Assembly (NCBI RefSeq): GCF_963924675.1
Contig: NC_089221.1
Span: 88,330,998 to 88,394,997 of the forward strand
Reading direction: 5' to 3'
DNA: 64,000 nt
DNA from: Phocoena phocoena
Lineage: Eukaryota > Chordata > Mammalia > Artiodactyla > Phocoenidae
A program made the translations under genes and the position numbers. Positions 48,790 through 59,169 of this stretch are shown one piece after another. A model generated the notes under the pieces. It had not been told where the DNA came from. It did not search any database and saw only the letters and a list, made by a program, of their open reading frames with translations. Position 1 is the first letter of the stretch; every line of letters starts with the position of its first letter.

Positions 48790-49040
48790 TAACATATTCT
48801 CCAAAAACATGAAAAGATAGAAGATGGGATAGGATAAGGGCTATATTCATTGTTCACTTAAGGAGATCAAGGAGGGCTTCGTGGAGTAATTGACATTGAA
48901 AGTGCTTTGTGGAGGTTTTCACAGGAAGAATGAGGCAAGGGATGTGTTCCAAAAGGAGGAGACAGAAATTGGAGGAGCATTTAAGGATCAGTGAGTTTAT
49001 AGGGTGTGTCTGAGGCACAGGGAGCACCGGCAAGCAGGGT
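48790..49040. repeat. Old interspersed repeat, class uncertain
   Basis: 'gagggcttcgtggag', 'tgacattgaaagtgctttg' and 'gaggcacagggagcaccgg' resemble an ancient mammalian repeat, possibly L2-related. Confidence 0.4.
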
Positions 49041-49154
49041 GGAGGAGTAGGCACTCGTATAAATAAATGAGAGCTCTTTGGGTTGCAGAGTGACATAATC
49101 AGTGCTGGACTGTGGTGACAAAGCAGGAGGAACCGGAGAGGAGAGACATAATGT

Positions 49155-49330
49155 GAAAAGGAGCAAGCATTTGTTGAGTGTGCCAGACCTGAGCTACATG
49201 CTTTTTATCTATGGTTTCTCTTATCCTCACAGCCCTGTGAAGAGGTTGCTAGGATTTTTGTTGTAATTTCAGAGGGGAAAGCTCAGACACAGCTGGTTAA
49301 GTGAATTGCCAAGCTCTCAATTTCTGTACC
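49155..49330 (-). mobile_element. MIR SINE, antisense
   Basis: 'catttgttgagtgtgccag', 'tcttatcctcacagccctgtg' and 'cagacacagctggttaagtgaattgcc' follow the antisense MIR order. Confidence 0.8.
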
Positions 49331-49365
49331 CTTAACATCTTGCCCAGTGTTTGCTATATGAGTAC

Positions 49366-49749
49366 AGAAAAAAAGAAACAAATGGGGACTTCTCTGGTGG
49401 CGCAGTGGTTGAGAATCCGCCTGCCAATGCAGGGGACACGGGTTCGTGCCCCGGTCCGGGAAGATCCCACATGCCGCAGAGCCACTAAGCCCGTGCGCCA
49501 CAACTACTGAGCCTGCGCTCTAGAGCCCGTGAGCCACAACTACTGAGCCCTCATGCTGCAACTACTGAAGCCCGTGCACCTAAAGCCCATGCTCTACAAC
49601 AGGAGAAGCCACCGCAATAAGAGGCCCGCGCACTGCAGCGAAGAGTAGCCCCCGTCACCCCAACTAGAGAAAGCCTGCACGCAGCAACGAAGACCCAACG
49701 CAGCCAAAAATAAAATTAAATAAATAAATTTAGAAAAAAGAAACGAATG
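49366..49749 (+). mobile_element. CHR-type SINE, long form, with target duplication
   Basis: The body runs about 49385-49731 with several 'acaactactgagcc' internal repeats and a (taaa)-rich tail. The duplication is agaaaaaaagaaacaaatg at 49366-49384 versus agaaaaaagaaacgaatg at 49732-49749, differing by one A and one substitution. Confidence 0.95.
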
Positions 49750-50121
49750 AACAGACAAATGGATGGAGCTGGCACTGAATCAGCTCTGCCTCATGCTAAG
49801 CCCATTTCTTGCCTTCCACTGGCTGGAAGATATTCAGTAGGCAAGAACAGGCTCAGTAAAGGTCAGACCTTGGGTTGTGGTGCTGAGGGTGGATGGCGCA
49901 GCCAGCAGGAGAGGGGGCGGTGTGCTACAGACACAGCATGGAGACATCATTTCTAGGGAGGCCAAGCACCTGATTTTCCTGGTAAAACTGGGACAATACC
50001 AGACAAACCAGGACTGTTAGTTCTCCTAACTGGGAGCCCAGAGGTAAGAGTTCTATATTCCAAGGCAGAGGCTCCAGGACACCCATTGGAAAAGAAGTAA
50101 TGCTATAAGTGGACAGTGGTG
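49750..50121. other. No gene recognised
   Basis: Single-copy sequence without recognised exon or repeat. Confidence 0.45.
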
Positions 50122-50302
50122 GCTCTAAAACCACCAGCAGGCATCAGCATCCCCTGGAGGGCTTGTTGAAACACAGAGTGCTAGATCCCACCGCCAGAGT
50201 TTCTGACTCGGTGGCGTGGGGTGGAAACTGAGGATTTGCATTTCTAACAGGTGATGCTACTGCTGCTGGTCTGGAATCACACTTTGAGAGATGCTGCTTT
50301 CC
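50122..50302 (+). mobile_element. MER5-type hAT non-autonomous element
   Basis: 'catcagcatcccctggagggcttgttgaaacac', 'ccagagtttctgactcggtgg', 'ggatttgcatttctaacagg' and 'cacactttgagagatgct' follow the MER5A order, as at 3089-3267. Confidence 0.85.
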
Positions 50303-50704
50303 AGTTTGCAAAGCTCTTCTGCAGCCTCAGCTCATTTGCTTCTCATGATGACCTTACGGGGTGGGCTGGGACCACTGGGAAGGTCTGAGGATGACTGCTG
50401 GCCCGTGGAGCTGTCCGGTCTCAGACCAGAGAAAATTAGAAACAAATGTCAGACTAGACACTGTCTTGGAGTCGAGTCCCTGGGGGTTTCTGTGTACTTT
50501 CTTGTCAAAACCAACCCTGTTGCTCTTATACCGTATACATCCTTGCACCCCCAGAGAGCTTTTATGCACAGTGAATGCTATCCCGAAGTCCCAGAATTCA
50601 TGAAGTCGGTCTCTTATAACTAGACAGAATCATGAATGTCTTTCCTTTTCCTGCCATATGCTGTGCATTTCTTACCCTGTGATCCCGAGCAAATGGTTTC
50701 TTCT
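50303..50704. other. No gene recognised
   Basis: Two overlapping open frames of 110 and 80 codons on the plus strand have no recognisable domain. Their frames overlap each other and a minus frame, which argues against coding. Confidence 0.4.
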
Positions 50705-50892
50705 TTAAAAAATGTTATTTTATTGAAGTAGAGTTGATTTACGATGTTTTGTTAATTTCTGTTGTACAGCAAAGTAATTCAGTTATATATATATTCACTT
50801 TTATATATATGTGTATTCTTTTTCATAGTCTTTTCCACTGTGGTTTATTACAGGATATTGAATATAGTTCCTGCTTCCCAAAAGTGCTCTTC
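50705..50892 (-). mobile_element. Older L1 3' UTR fragment, antisense
   Basis: 'ttttattgaagtagagttgatttac', 'tttctgttgtacagcaaagtaattcag' and 'attacaggatattgaatatagttcc' are the antisense of a cetartiodactyl L1 3' UTR. The sense counterpart is seen at 62.52-62.70 kb. The younger L1 landed next to it. Confidence 0.8.
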
Positions 50893-50910
50893 CAGAAGCT
50901 GCCCTCTTCT

Positions 50911-51322
50911 TTTTTTTTTTTTTTTTTACCCCTCTTTATTTTATTTTATTTTTTTTTAACATCTTTATTGGGGTATAATTGCTTTACAATAGTGTGTTAG
51001 TTTCTGCTTTACAACAAAGTGAATCAGCTATACATATACATATGCTCCCATGTGTCTTCCCTCCTGCGTCTCCCTCCCTCCCACTCTCCCCATCCCACCC
51101 CTCCAGGCCGTCCCAAAGCCCCGAGCTAATATCCCTGTGCCATGCGGCTGCTTCCCACTAGCTATCTACCTTACTACGTTTGTTAGTGTGTATATGTCCA
51201 TGACTCTCCCTCGCCCTGTCAAAACTCACCCTTCCCCCTCCCCATATCCTCAAGTCCGTTCTCCAGTAGGTCTGCGCCTCTATTCCTGTCTTATCCCTAG
51301 GTTCTTCATGACATTTTTTTCC
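50911..51322 (-). other. 3' UTR and poly(A) tail of the young L1
   Basis: On the minus strand the UTR follows the ORF2 stop and ends in 'aataaagatgttaaaaaaaa', a polyadenylation signal and A-run. Then come taaaa units, a short 'gagggg' interruption and a second A-run of about 16. G-rich stretches near 51060-51120 (C-rich on plus) fit the G-rich L1 3' UTR. Confidence 0.85.
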
Positions 51323-54300
51323 TTAAATTCCATATATATGTGTTAGCATACGGTATTTGTCTTTTTCTTTCTGACTTACTTCACTCTGTATGACAGACTC
51401 TAGGTCTATCCATCTCATTACAAATAACTCAATTTCATTTCTTTTTAAGGCTGAGTAATATTCCATTGTGTATATGTGCCACATCTTCTTTATCCATTCG
51501 TCCGATGATGGGCGCTTAGGTTCTTTCCATCTCCGGGCTATTGTAAATAGAGCTGCGATGAACATTTTGGTACATGACTCTTTATGAATTTTGGTTTTCT
51601 CAGGGTATATGCCCAGTAGTGGGATTGCTGGGTCATATGGTAATTCTATTTGTAGTTTTTTAAGGAACCTCCATACTGTTCTCCATAGTGGCTGAACCAA
51701 TTCACATTCCCACCAGCAGTGCAAGAGTGTTCCCTTTTCTCCACACCCTCTCCAGCATTTATTGTTTCTAGATTTTTTGATAATGGCCATTCTGACTGGT
51801 GTGAGATGATATCTCATTGTAGTTTTGATTTGCATTTCTCTAATGATTAATGATGTTGAGCATTCTTTCATGTGTTTGTTGGCATTCTGTATATCTTCTT
51901 TGGAGAAATGTCTGTTTAGGTCTTCTGCCCATTTTTGGATGGGGTTGTTTGTTTTTTTGTTATTGAGCTGCATGAGCTGCTTGTAAATTTTGGAGATGAC
52001 TCCTTTGTCAGTTGCTTCATTTGCAAATGTTTTCTCCCATTCTGAGGGTTGTCTTTTGGTCTTGATTATGGTTTCCTTTGCTGTGCAAAAGCTTTGAAGT
52101 TTCATTAGGTCCCATTTGTTTATTTTTGTTTTTATTTCCATTACTCTAGGAGGTGGGTCAGAAAGGATCTTGCTGTGATTTATGTCATAGAGTGTTCTTC
52201 CTATGTTTTCCTCTAAGAGTTTGATAGTTTCTGGCCTTACATTTAGGTCTTTAATCCATTTTGAGCTTATTTTTGTGTATGGTGTTAGGGAGTGATCTAA
52301 TCTCATACTTTTACATGTACCTGTCCAGTTTTCCCAGCACCATTTATTGAAGAGGCTGTCCTTTCTCCACTGTACATTCCTGCCTCCTTTATCAAAGATA
52401 AGGTGTCCATATGTGCGTGGGTTTATCTCTGGGCTTTCTATCCTGTTCCACTGATCTATCTTTCTGTTTTTGTGCCAGTACCATACTGTCTTGATTACTG
52501 TTGCTTTGTAGTATAGTCTGAAGTCAGGGAGCCTGATTCCTCCAGCTCCTTTTTTCGTTCTCAAGATTGCTTTGGCTATTCGGGGTCTTTTGTGTTTCCA
52601 TACAAATTGCGAAATTTTTTGTTCTAGTTCTGTGAAAAATGCCAGTGGTAGTTTGATAGGGATTGCATTGAATCTGTAGATTGCTTTGGGTAGTAGAGTC
52701 ATTTTCACAATGTTGATTCTTCCCATCCAAGAACATGGTATATCTCTCCATCTATTTATATCATCTTTAATTTCTTTCATCAGTGTCTTATAATTTTCTG
52801 CATACAGGTCTTTTGTATCCTTAGGTAGGTTTATTCCTAGATATTTTATTCTTTTTGTTGCAATGGTAAATGGGAGTGTTTTCTTGATTTCACTTTCAGA
52901 TTTTTCATCATTAGTATATAGGAATGCCAGAGATTTCTGTGCATTAATTTTGTATCCTGCTACTTTACCAAATTCATTGATTAGCTCTAGTAGTTTTCTG
53001 GTAGCATCTTTAGGATTCTCTATGTATAGTATCATGTCATCTGCAAACAGTGACAGCTTTACTTCTTCTTTTCCGATGTGGATTCCTTTTATTTCCTTTT
53101 CTTCTCTGATTGCTGTGGCTAAAACTTCCAAAACTATGTTGAATAAGAGTGGTGAGAGTCGGCAACCTTGTCTTGTTCCTGATCTTAGTGGAAATGCTTT
53201 CAGTTTTTCACCATTGAGGATGATGTTTGCTGTGGGCTTGTCATATATGGCCTTTATTATGTTGAGGAAAGTTCCCTCTATGCCTACTTTCTGGAGGGTT
53301 TTTATCATAAATGGGTGTTGAATTTTGTCGAAAGCTTTCTCTGCATCTATTGAAATGATCATATGGTTTTTCTCCTTCAATTTGTTAATATGGTTTATCA
53401 CATTGATAGATTTGCGTATAATGAAGAATCCTTGCATTCCTGGAATAAACCCCACTTGATCATGGTGTATGATCCTTTTAATGTGCTGTTGGATTCTGTT
53501 TGCTAGTATTTTGTTGAGGATTTTTGCATCTATGTTCATCAGTGATATTGGCCTGTAGTTTTCTTTCTTTGTGACATCCTTGTCTGGTTTTGGTATCAAG
53601 GTGATGGTGGCCTCGTAGAAGGAATTTGGGAGTGTTCCTCCCTCTGCTATATTTTGGAAGAGTTCGAGAAGGATAGGTGTTAGCTCTTCTCTAAACGTTT
53701 GATAGAATTCACCTGTGAAGCCATCTGGTCCTGGGCTTTTGTTTGTTGGAAGATTTTTAATCACAGTTTCAATTTCAGTGCTTGTGATTGGTCTGTTCAT
53801 ATTTTCTATTTCTTCCTGATTCAGTCTTGGCAGGTTGTGCATTTCTAAGAATTTGTCCATTTCTTCCAGATTGTCCATTTTATTGGCATAGAGTTGCTTG
53901 TAGTAATCTCTCATGATTTTTTTTATTTCTGCAGTGTCAGTTGTTATTTCTCCTTTCTCATTTCTAATTCTATTGATTTGAGTCTTCTCCCTTTTTTTCT
54001 TGATGAGTCTGGCTAATGGTTTATCTACTTTGTTTATCTTCTCAAAGAACCAGCTTTTAGTTTTATTGATCTTTGCTATCGTTTCCTTCATTTCTTTTTC
54101 ATTTATTTCTGATCTGATTTTTATGATTTCTTTCCTTCTGCTAGCTTTGGGGCTTTTTTGTTCTTCTTTCTCTAATTGCTTGAGGTGCAAGGTTAGGTTG
54201 TTTATTCGAGATGTTTCCTGCTTCTTAAGGTGGGCTTGTATTACTATAAACTTCCCCCTTAGAACTGCTTTTGCTGCATCCCATAGGTTTTGGGTCGTTG

Positions 54301-55141
54301 TGTCTCCATTGTCATTTGTTTGTAGGTATTTTTTTATTTCCTCTTTGATTTCTTCAGTGATCACTTCATTATTAAGTAGTGTATTGTTTAGCCTCCATGT
54401 GTTTGTATATTTTACAGATCTTTTCCTGTAATTGATATCTAGTCTCATGGCGTTGTGGTCAGAAAAGATACTTGATACAATTTCAATTTTCTTAAATTTA
54501 CCAAGGCTTGATTTGTGACCCAAGATATGATCTATCCTGGAGAATGTTCCATGAGCACTTGAGAAAAATGTGTATTCTGTTGTTTTTGGATGCAGTGTCC
54601 TATAAATATCAATTAAGTCCATCTTGTTTAATGTATCATTTAAAGCTTGTGTTTCCTTATTTATTTTCATTTTGGATGATCTGTCCATGGGTGAAAGTGG
54701 GGTGTTAAAGTCCCCTACTATGAATGTGTTACTGTCAATTTCCCCTTTTATGGCTGTTAGTATTTGCCTTACGTATTGAGGTGCTCCTATGTTGGGTGCA
54801 TAAATATTTACAATTGTTATATCTTCTTCTTGGATCGATCCCTTGATCATTATGTAGTGTCCTTCTTTATCCCTTTTAATAGTCCTTATTTTAAAGTCTA
54901 TTTTGTCTGATATGAGAATTGCTACTCCAGCTTTCTTTTGGTTTCCATTTGCATGGAATATCTTTTTCCATCCCCTTACTTTCAGTCTGTATGTGTCTCT
55001 AGGTCTGAGGTGGGTCTCTTGTAGACAGCATATATAAGGGTCTTGTTTTTGTATCCATTCAGCCAATCTGTGTCTTTTGGTGGGAGCATTTAGTCCATTT
55101 ACATTTAAGGTAATTATCGATATGTATGTTCCTATTCCCAT
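51323..55141 (-). CDS. L1 ORF2p: endonuclease and reverse transcriptase, open over its full length
   Basis: ORF2p nicks target DNA and primes reverse transcription of L1 and SINE RNA on it, in the nucleus. The frame has 1272 codons, against 1275 in human L1. The N-terminal AP-like endonuclease keeps Asn13 (LNVNGLN), Glu42 (QETHL), Asp144 and Asn146 (GDFN), Asp204 and His229 (SDHN). The reverse transcriptase keeps FADD at residues 699-702 (53036-53047). The C-terminal Cys-rich region ([18 protein letters not shown]) and terminal MLTHIYGI are present. ORF1 ends 58 bp upstream, the usual L1 spacing. One odd residue is Arg661 in RQGCRLSP, where Pro is the rule. The element lacks its own promoter, so expression would need outside transcription. 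Identity is certain; activity is unknown. Confidence 0.97.
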   Translation of the reverse strand: MGIGTYISIITLNVNGLNAPTKRHRLAEWIQKQDPYICCLQETHLRPRDTYRLKVRGWKKIFHANGNQKKAGVAILISDKIDFKIRTIKRDKEGHYIMIKGSIQEEDITIVNIYAPNIGAPQYVRQILTAIKGEIDSNTFIVGDFNTPLSPMDRSSKMKINKETQALNDTLNKMDLIDIYRTLHPKTTEYTFFSSAHGTFSRIDHILGHKSSLGKFKKIEIVSSIFSDHNAMRLDINYRKRSVKYTNTWRLNNTLLNNEVITEEIKEEIKKYLQTNDNGDTTTQNLWDAAKAVLRGKFIVIQAHLKKQETSRINNLTLHLKQLEKEEQKSPKASRRKEIIKIRSEINEKEMKETIAKINKTKSWFFEKINKVDKPLARLIKKKREKTQINRIRNEKGEITTDTAEIKKIMRDYYKQLYANKMDNLEEMDKFLEMHNLPRLNQEEIENMNRPITSTEIETVIKNLPTNKSPGPDGFTGEFYQTFREELTPILLELFQNIAEGGTLPNSFYEATITLIPKPDKDVTKKENYRPISLMNIDAKILNKILANRIQQHIKRIIHHDQVGFIPGMQGFFIIRKSINVINHINKLKEKNHMIISIDAEKAFDKIQHPFMIKTLQKVGIEGTFLNIIKAIYDKPTANIILNGEKLKAFPLRSGTRQGCRLSPLLFNIVLEVLATAIREEKEIKGIHIGKEEVKLSLFADDMILYIENPKDATRKLLELINEFGKVAGYKINAQKSLAFLYTNDEKSESEIKKTLPFTIATKRIKYLGINLPKDTKDLYAENYKTLMKEIKDDINRWRDIPCSWMGRINIVKMTLLPKAIYRFNAIPIKLPLAFFTELEQKISQFVWKHKRPRIAKAILRTKKGAGGIRLPDFRLYYKATVIKTVWYWHKNRKIDQWNRIESPEINPRTYGHLIFDKGGRNVQWRKDSLFNKWCWENWTGTCKSMRLDHSLTPYTKISSKWIKDLNVRPETIKLLEENIGRTLYDINHSKILSDPPPRVMEIKTKINKWDLMKLQSFCTAKETIIKTKRQPSEWEKTFANEATDKGVISKIYKQLMQLNNKKTNNPIQKWAEDLNRHFSKEDIQNANKHMKECSTSLIIREMQIKTTMRYHLTPVRMAIIKKSRNNKCWRGCGEKGTLLHCWWECELVQPLWRTVWRFLKKLQIELPYDPAIPLLGIYPEKTKIHKESCTKMFIAALFTIARRWKEPKRPSSDEWIKKMWHIYTMEYYSALKRNEIELFVMRWIDLESVIQSEVSQKEKDKYRMLTHIYGI

Positions 55142-55199
55142 TTTCTATATTGTTTTGGGTTCGTTATTATAGGTGTTTTCCTTCTTTTGCATTTCTTAT

Positions 55200-55411
55200 C
55201 TAGAGAAGTTCCTTTAGCATTTGTTGTAAAGCTGGTTTGGTGGTGCTGAACTCTCTCAGCTTTTGCTTGTCTGTAAAGGTTTTAATTTCTCCATCAAATC
55301 TGAATGAGATCCTTGCTGGGTAGGGTAGTCTTGGTTGCAGGTTTCTCTCCTTCATCACTTTCAGTATGTCCTGCCACTCCCTTCTGGCTTGTAGGGTTTC
55401 TGCTGAGAGAT
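55200..55411 (-). pseudogene. L1 ORF1 C-terminal remnant
   Basis: Reading on the minus strand, the last 70 residues of L1 ORF1p are intact: SAETLQARREWQ to QQMLKELL. This is the C-terminal nucleic-acid-binding domain of the chaperone. The element is truncated at 55411. An open frame continues upstream to an ATG at 55472, but those first ~20 codons come from flanking host DNA including the target duplication and are not part of ORF1. Confidence 0.95.
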
Positions 55412-55429
55412 CAGAAGCTGCCCTCTTCT

Positions 55430-55655
55430 GGTGTTTACAGAGATGCCCGGCTATAGGAAAGGAGCTATTCATTTGTAATTAACCGTTTTCTAAAAGCACC
55501 CCTAAATCCTTATCTGACAGTCTCTGGATTAAGCCAAAAGTTGCTTGCATTAGTTTTTAATGCTTAACTATTGAAGATGGTATATAGGCTACCAACTTTT
55601 ACAAAAGAGATCAGAGGAAAAAAGCTTATTTTTTTGTATTGCTTACAATTTACAA
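55430..55655. other. Short single-copy spacer
   Basis: Nothing recognised. Confidence 0.4.
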
Positions 55656-55805
55656 AGCCTTTCATAGGTCATGTCGTGCTCAATCCATATTAAATCCCTC
55701 TGGGTATATTCCACGTTTCATAGATGAAGAGGATAAAGTGATGTATCTTAGGGTTGACAGCTGAGAAGTAATAGAGTTAGGACACATTCCCACTTCTACC
55801 CACTG
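55656..55805 (-). mobile_element. MIR SINE fragment, antisense
   Basis: 'aaagcctttcataggtcatg', 'tttcatagatgaagaggat' and 'gctgagaagtaatagagttag' follow the decayed antisense MIR pattern. Confidence 0.55.
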
Positions 55806-55974
55806 TCTATCTCTACCATTCATAGAGGCAGAAAGTCAGACCAGCTGCATTCTCTCATATGTACATTACGAACATGCATCATTCTTTCTTATGAATGTCA
55901 AGTCTGTGAGATATCCAGATCCTAGCCAGACCCTCAAACCCATATCCCCGTAGTGAGCACCCCCTTCTCTCCTA

Positions 55975-56160
55975 TAGCTCTTCATCCACTTTGTATCATA
56001 AATTTCATATGTACATGTTTATTTTCTCTAATTAGATGGTAAGTCCTAGCAGACAGAGTCCTGCATTCCTTCCATTCTTCCTAAGACCCTAGAACAATGC
56101 TATATACATAGCAGGAGCTCAGCGAGCATGTGCTGAATGCTCAGTGACTATTAAATAAGA
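55975..56160 (+). mobile_element. L2 3' end, sense
   Basis: 'ttagatggtaagtcctagcagacagagtcctgc', 'accctagaacaatgctatatacatagcaggagctcag' and 'tgtgctgaatgctcagtgac' follow the sense L2 3' end. Confidence 0.8.
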
Positions 56161-56207
56161 ACCTGGCCTTCGTGCAGCTCTATAAATGCCAGACAGAGTG
56201 AGACGTG

Positions 56208-56672
56208 TTTTAGTTTCCTATTGCTGCTATAACATATGACCGCAAATCTAGTGGCTGAAAACAACACAGATTGATTATCTTATGGTTATGGAGGCCCGAA
56301 GTTTGAAATGGGTTTCATGGGGCTGAAACCAAGGCGTTGGCAGGACTGCATGCCTTCTGGAAGCTCTAGGGAAGAATCCCTTTCCTGCCTTTTTCCAGCT
56401 TCTTGGGACTGCCTGCCTTCCTTGCTACACCATGACCTCTCTTTTCCATTTCCAAAGCCAGCAGAGGGGGTTGAGTCCTCACACTGTGTCACTCTGACCT
56501 TCTCTTCTACCTCCCTCTTCCACTTTCGATGACCCTCGTTGATTAGCAATCTTAATTTCAGCTGCAACCTTAATTTCCCTTTGCAGTGTAACATAATATT
56601 CACAGGTTTCAGGGATTAGGCTGTAGACCTCTTGGGAGGAGAAGGAGCGCCTTATTCTGCCCACCACACTGA
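56208..56672 (-). mobile_element. MaLR-type LTR (MLT1-like), antisense
   Basis: 'gttttagtttcctattgctgctataac', 'gtggctgaaaacaacacagattgattatctta', 'ccttctggaagctctagggaagaatcc' and 'gggattaggctgtagacc' to 'attctgcccaccaca' follow the reverse of a mammalian MaLR LTR. It is a solo LTR without coding sequence. Confidence 0.75.
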
Positions 56673-56744
56673 GGGAGGAAGAGAGTAAAAGGTGTCCAGA
56701 AATTGGTAAAATCCAAATAAACGTAACTCACTAGAAGTGCCTGC

Positions 56745-56945
56745 TACCACTGCCTACTGTTTGAGCACTTATGAGGCATCTAGCTCTTACATATATGAGC
56801 GCCTTGTGTATATTTTGTGCATCATTTAATCCTCACATCCATCTAGTGATACTGGTATTAGGCCCATTTTCAGACTAGGAAACAGAGGCAAAGAGAAATC
56901 ATGCAAATTGCTTATAATCCACACAAGAACTCAGTAAGGGAGCCA
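56745..56945 (-). mobile_element. MIR SINE, antisense
   Basis: 'tttgagcacttatgaggcatc', 'catttaatcctcacatcc' and 'cattttcagactaggaaacagaggc' follow the antisense MIR order. Confidence 0.8.
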
Positions 56946-58059
56946 AGATGGCGCTATGCTCTTCACACCACTGCACACCCAGCCTCCTGGGGTCCATCTC
57001 AGCTCTGCTCTGCAGGCCACACACGGCCTTGCATTTTCCTCAGCTCCCTTTCTGTAACTCCCAGCCCAGAACCTGCTTAACTACACAACAAGAGGTAGGG
57101 TAAAACAAGACCTGGCAAAGCTCTCCAGCAGGTAACTCTTAGGGGATTTGTTTTTCCTCTTATTCTTGTTGTTCAAGGAGACATGATAATTAAAATGTCA
57201 GAGCTCTTCATGCTTCCCTGATCAAGATAACTACTTTACCACAGGTGATAGAAAGGCAAGGAGGAAAATGTCTGCTGTGGGGGAAGGTAGGTGATGATTC
57301 TGACAGGGGGCAAAGCTGGGGAAACTGATCCCACTGAGCTCAGGGGGGAGTTGATTGCAGCTTCGGCTGAACCAGGATGAGTGCTCACCCATGGGGTCTT
57401 CAGGGAGCTTCCCACCCCAGCCCTCCTCCCCAAATCCCCATCCCCACCGGCTCGAAGGGAGCCAGTTCCCAGCGGATCCATCCAACAGCTTGCTAATTCT
57501 ATCCAATCTCTCCAATTCAGTTAATTCCCAGTTTTAGTGACAGAAGCAGCAGCTGTCAAGCTCAGCAGCTGTGTTCTTTGTCTCTCTAGCTCTACCTCTC
57601 CCCCTTCTCTCTCCAAGTTAACTGAGTGGATCACATACAACCTTCTAGGGGGAAAACAGAATAAAAGTCCTGGATAAGATGAGAGAAGAAAGGAGAAACA
57701 AACCTGTAGGTGCTTGAAATTGTCAGGTCAGCTGGAGACAATGGAGAGAATTCTTTCCCAGCCTGATGTCTCAGTTTAACACTGAACAGTCTCCTCAATG
57801 CTCATGTGCTCTCTAGAACAGACAGGGAAGTAGCTTTTAAGTTCTAATCTGTTGCAGGCCAGCGCATGGATCTACTGTGTGTGACTAAGGAGCAAGCTCA
57901 CACCACACGTGACTCACCCCCAAGAGCAACAGTACCCGGGCTGCCCTGCACTCTGTTCAAGAGACCCCATGCACGGATGTTGCAGTAATGACAAGCTGCC
58001 ATAAAAAATTCCTATACACTTCAATTTGTGTATTTATCTCATTGAATAAGCTGCACTGT
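56946..58059. other. Single-copy sequence, no gene recognised
   Basis: Overlapping short frames at 57231-57537 on both strands lie in a GC-richer patch and show no domain. Confidence 0.45.
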
Positions 58060-58912
58060 CCTAGAGGCCTCATGGAGAAAGTATGATCTGCACAAGGATT
58101 TAAGTTATGTTAGTTAGCCTTGTGAGTTTCTGGGGGAAGCACACTTCAGGCAGAGGGAACAGCTAGAACAAAGGTAGGAGACAGGATGGGCAGAGTTGAA
58201 GGAATGAGGGGAGAATTTAAAAAAGAGGAGATCCAGCAGGTAAGGGAGGGTAGTAGGTCACGTTGGGCACTGCAGGTTGTTCAAAGATTTTGAATTTTTT
58301 CTTACTCTGAGTGAAATGGTGTGTGTTGTAGGATTTTGAGCAAAGAACTGGCATGATCCAGCTGCAGTATTAGGGGGGCAAACCTAGATGCAGGGAGAAC
58401 AGTAGGTGTTACAATAAATCAGGCAAGAGATTGGAGGACTGACTACAGAGGCTGGGTGAAGATAGAGGATGGACAGGGTACAAGAGAAGAGGAGCCAGGG
58501 ATGGTGTCATTGTTTTTGGCCTGAGCCACAGGAAGGGTGGAGTTGCCATCACTGGGTTGGGGAAGGCATCACGCAAAGTAGATCTGGTGAAGGAGAATCC
58601 GGACTTTAATATTCAGCACGTTGAGATATTGAAATATCTAAAAGACCTCCAAACTGAGAAGAGAGATGCTGAACAGCAGTTGGAGATACAAGTCTGGAGT
58701 GTGGGAGAGACGTCTGGGCTGGAAATAGAAATGAGGGAGTTGTATTTCAAGCCATGGGGTTCAATGAGATTTCCAATGGAGTAAATTTAGAAAAGAAGGT
58801 ACTCCAAAATTAAGAGATCAGGCAGAAGAGGAGGAATGGGTAAAGGAGGGGGAGGATGGAAACCAAGAGAGTACAGTGACATGAAAGCCAAGGGAAGAAA
58901 GCATTTAAAGCA
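58060..58912 (-). mobile_element. Antisense LINE L2 fragment
   Basis: The plus strand shows the reversed L2 order: 'tctgggggaagcacacttcaggcagagggaacagc', 'ttttgagcaaagaactggcatgatcc', 'tttttggcctgagccacaggaagggtggagttgcc' and 'agatacaagtctggagtgtggg'. It covers more of the reverse transcriptase region than the copy at 42.8 kb. The 75-codon plus frame at 58557-58784 is a shadow. Confidence 0.8.
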
Positions 58913-58914
58913 GG

Positions 58915-59165
58915 GGCTCGGGCAAATTGCCAAGCTTCACTTTCTACATCTGCTAAACGGGAATATGAACTCCTCCTGTGAAGTTATCGTAAAGATTATA
59001 AATGAGTTAATCCATTTAATAAATATGTACTAAGTGCACTCACTGTACTGGGTATTTGGATTTGAGTAACATATGGGTTCCCTGCCTCGAGTGGGAGGTT
59101 ACCCATTTGTAAAACACCCAGTGCAGGGCCTGACCCCAGAAGGTGCTCAAATAGGTAACATTACT
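58915..59165 (+). mobile_element. MIR SINE, with an L2-like piece inside
   Basis: The sense MIR start ('gggcaaattgccaagcttcactttc', 'ctgctaaacgggaata') and end ('aaaacacccagtgcagggcctgacc') are separated by 'ccatttaataaatatgtactaagtgcactcactgtactggg'. That inner piece resembles an antisense L2 3' end. Confidence 0.65.
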
Positions 59166-59169
59166 GTTC

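Larger units (their letters stand above)
50893..55429 (-). mobile_element. Young 5'-truncated L1 with intact ORF2
   Basis: A perfect 18-bp target duplication (cagaagctgccctcttct) lies at 50893-50910 and 55412-55429. The insertion itself is 50911-55411 (4501 bp) on the minus strand: an A-tail (T-run at 50911-50926), 3' UTR, complete ORF2 and the last 70 codons of ORF1. It is truncated inside ORF1, so it has no promoter or full ORF1 and is not autonomous. The exact duplication and unbroken ORF2 mark it as the youngest large insertion in the window. Confidence 0.98.

Noticed and set aside
52524..54708. Other-frame ORFs of up to 152 codons inside the young L1
   Set aside because: They are shadows of ORF2.
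55412..55472. N-terminal extension of the ORF1 remnant, starting at an ATG
   Set aside because: It is flanking host DNA beyond the insertion edge, marked by the 18-bp target duplication; it does not belong to ORF1.
56941..57130. Possible promoter or first exon ('ccaagatggcg' context)
   Set aside because: One short motif resembling a YY1 site, no CpG island and no open frame of note.
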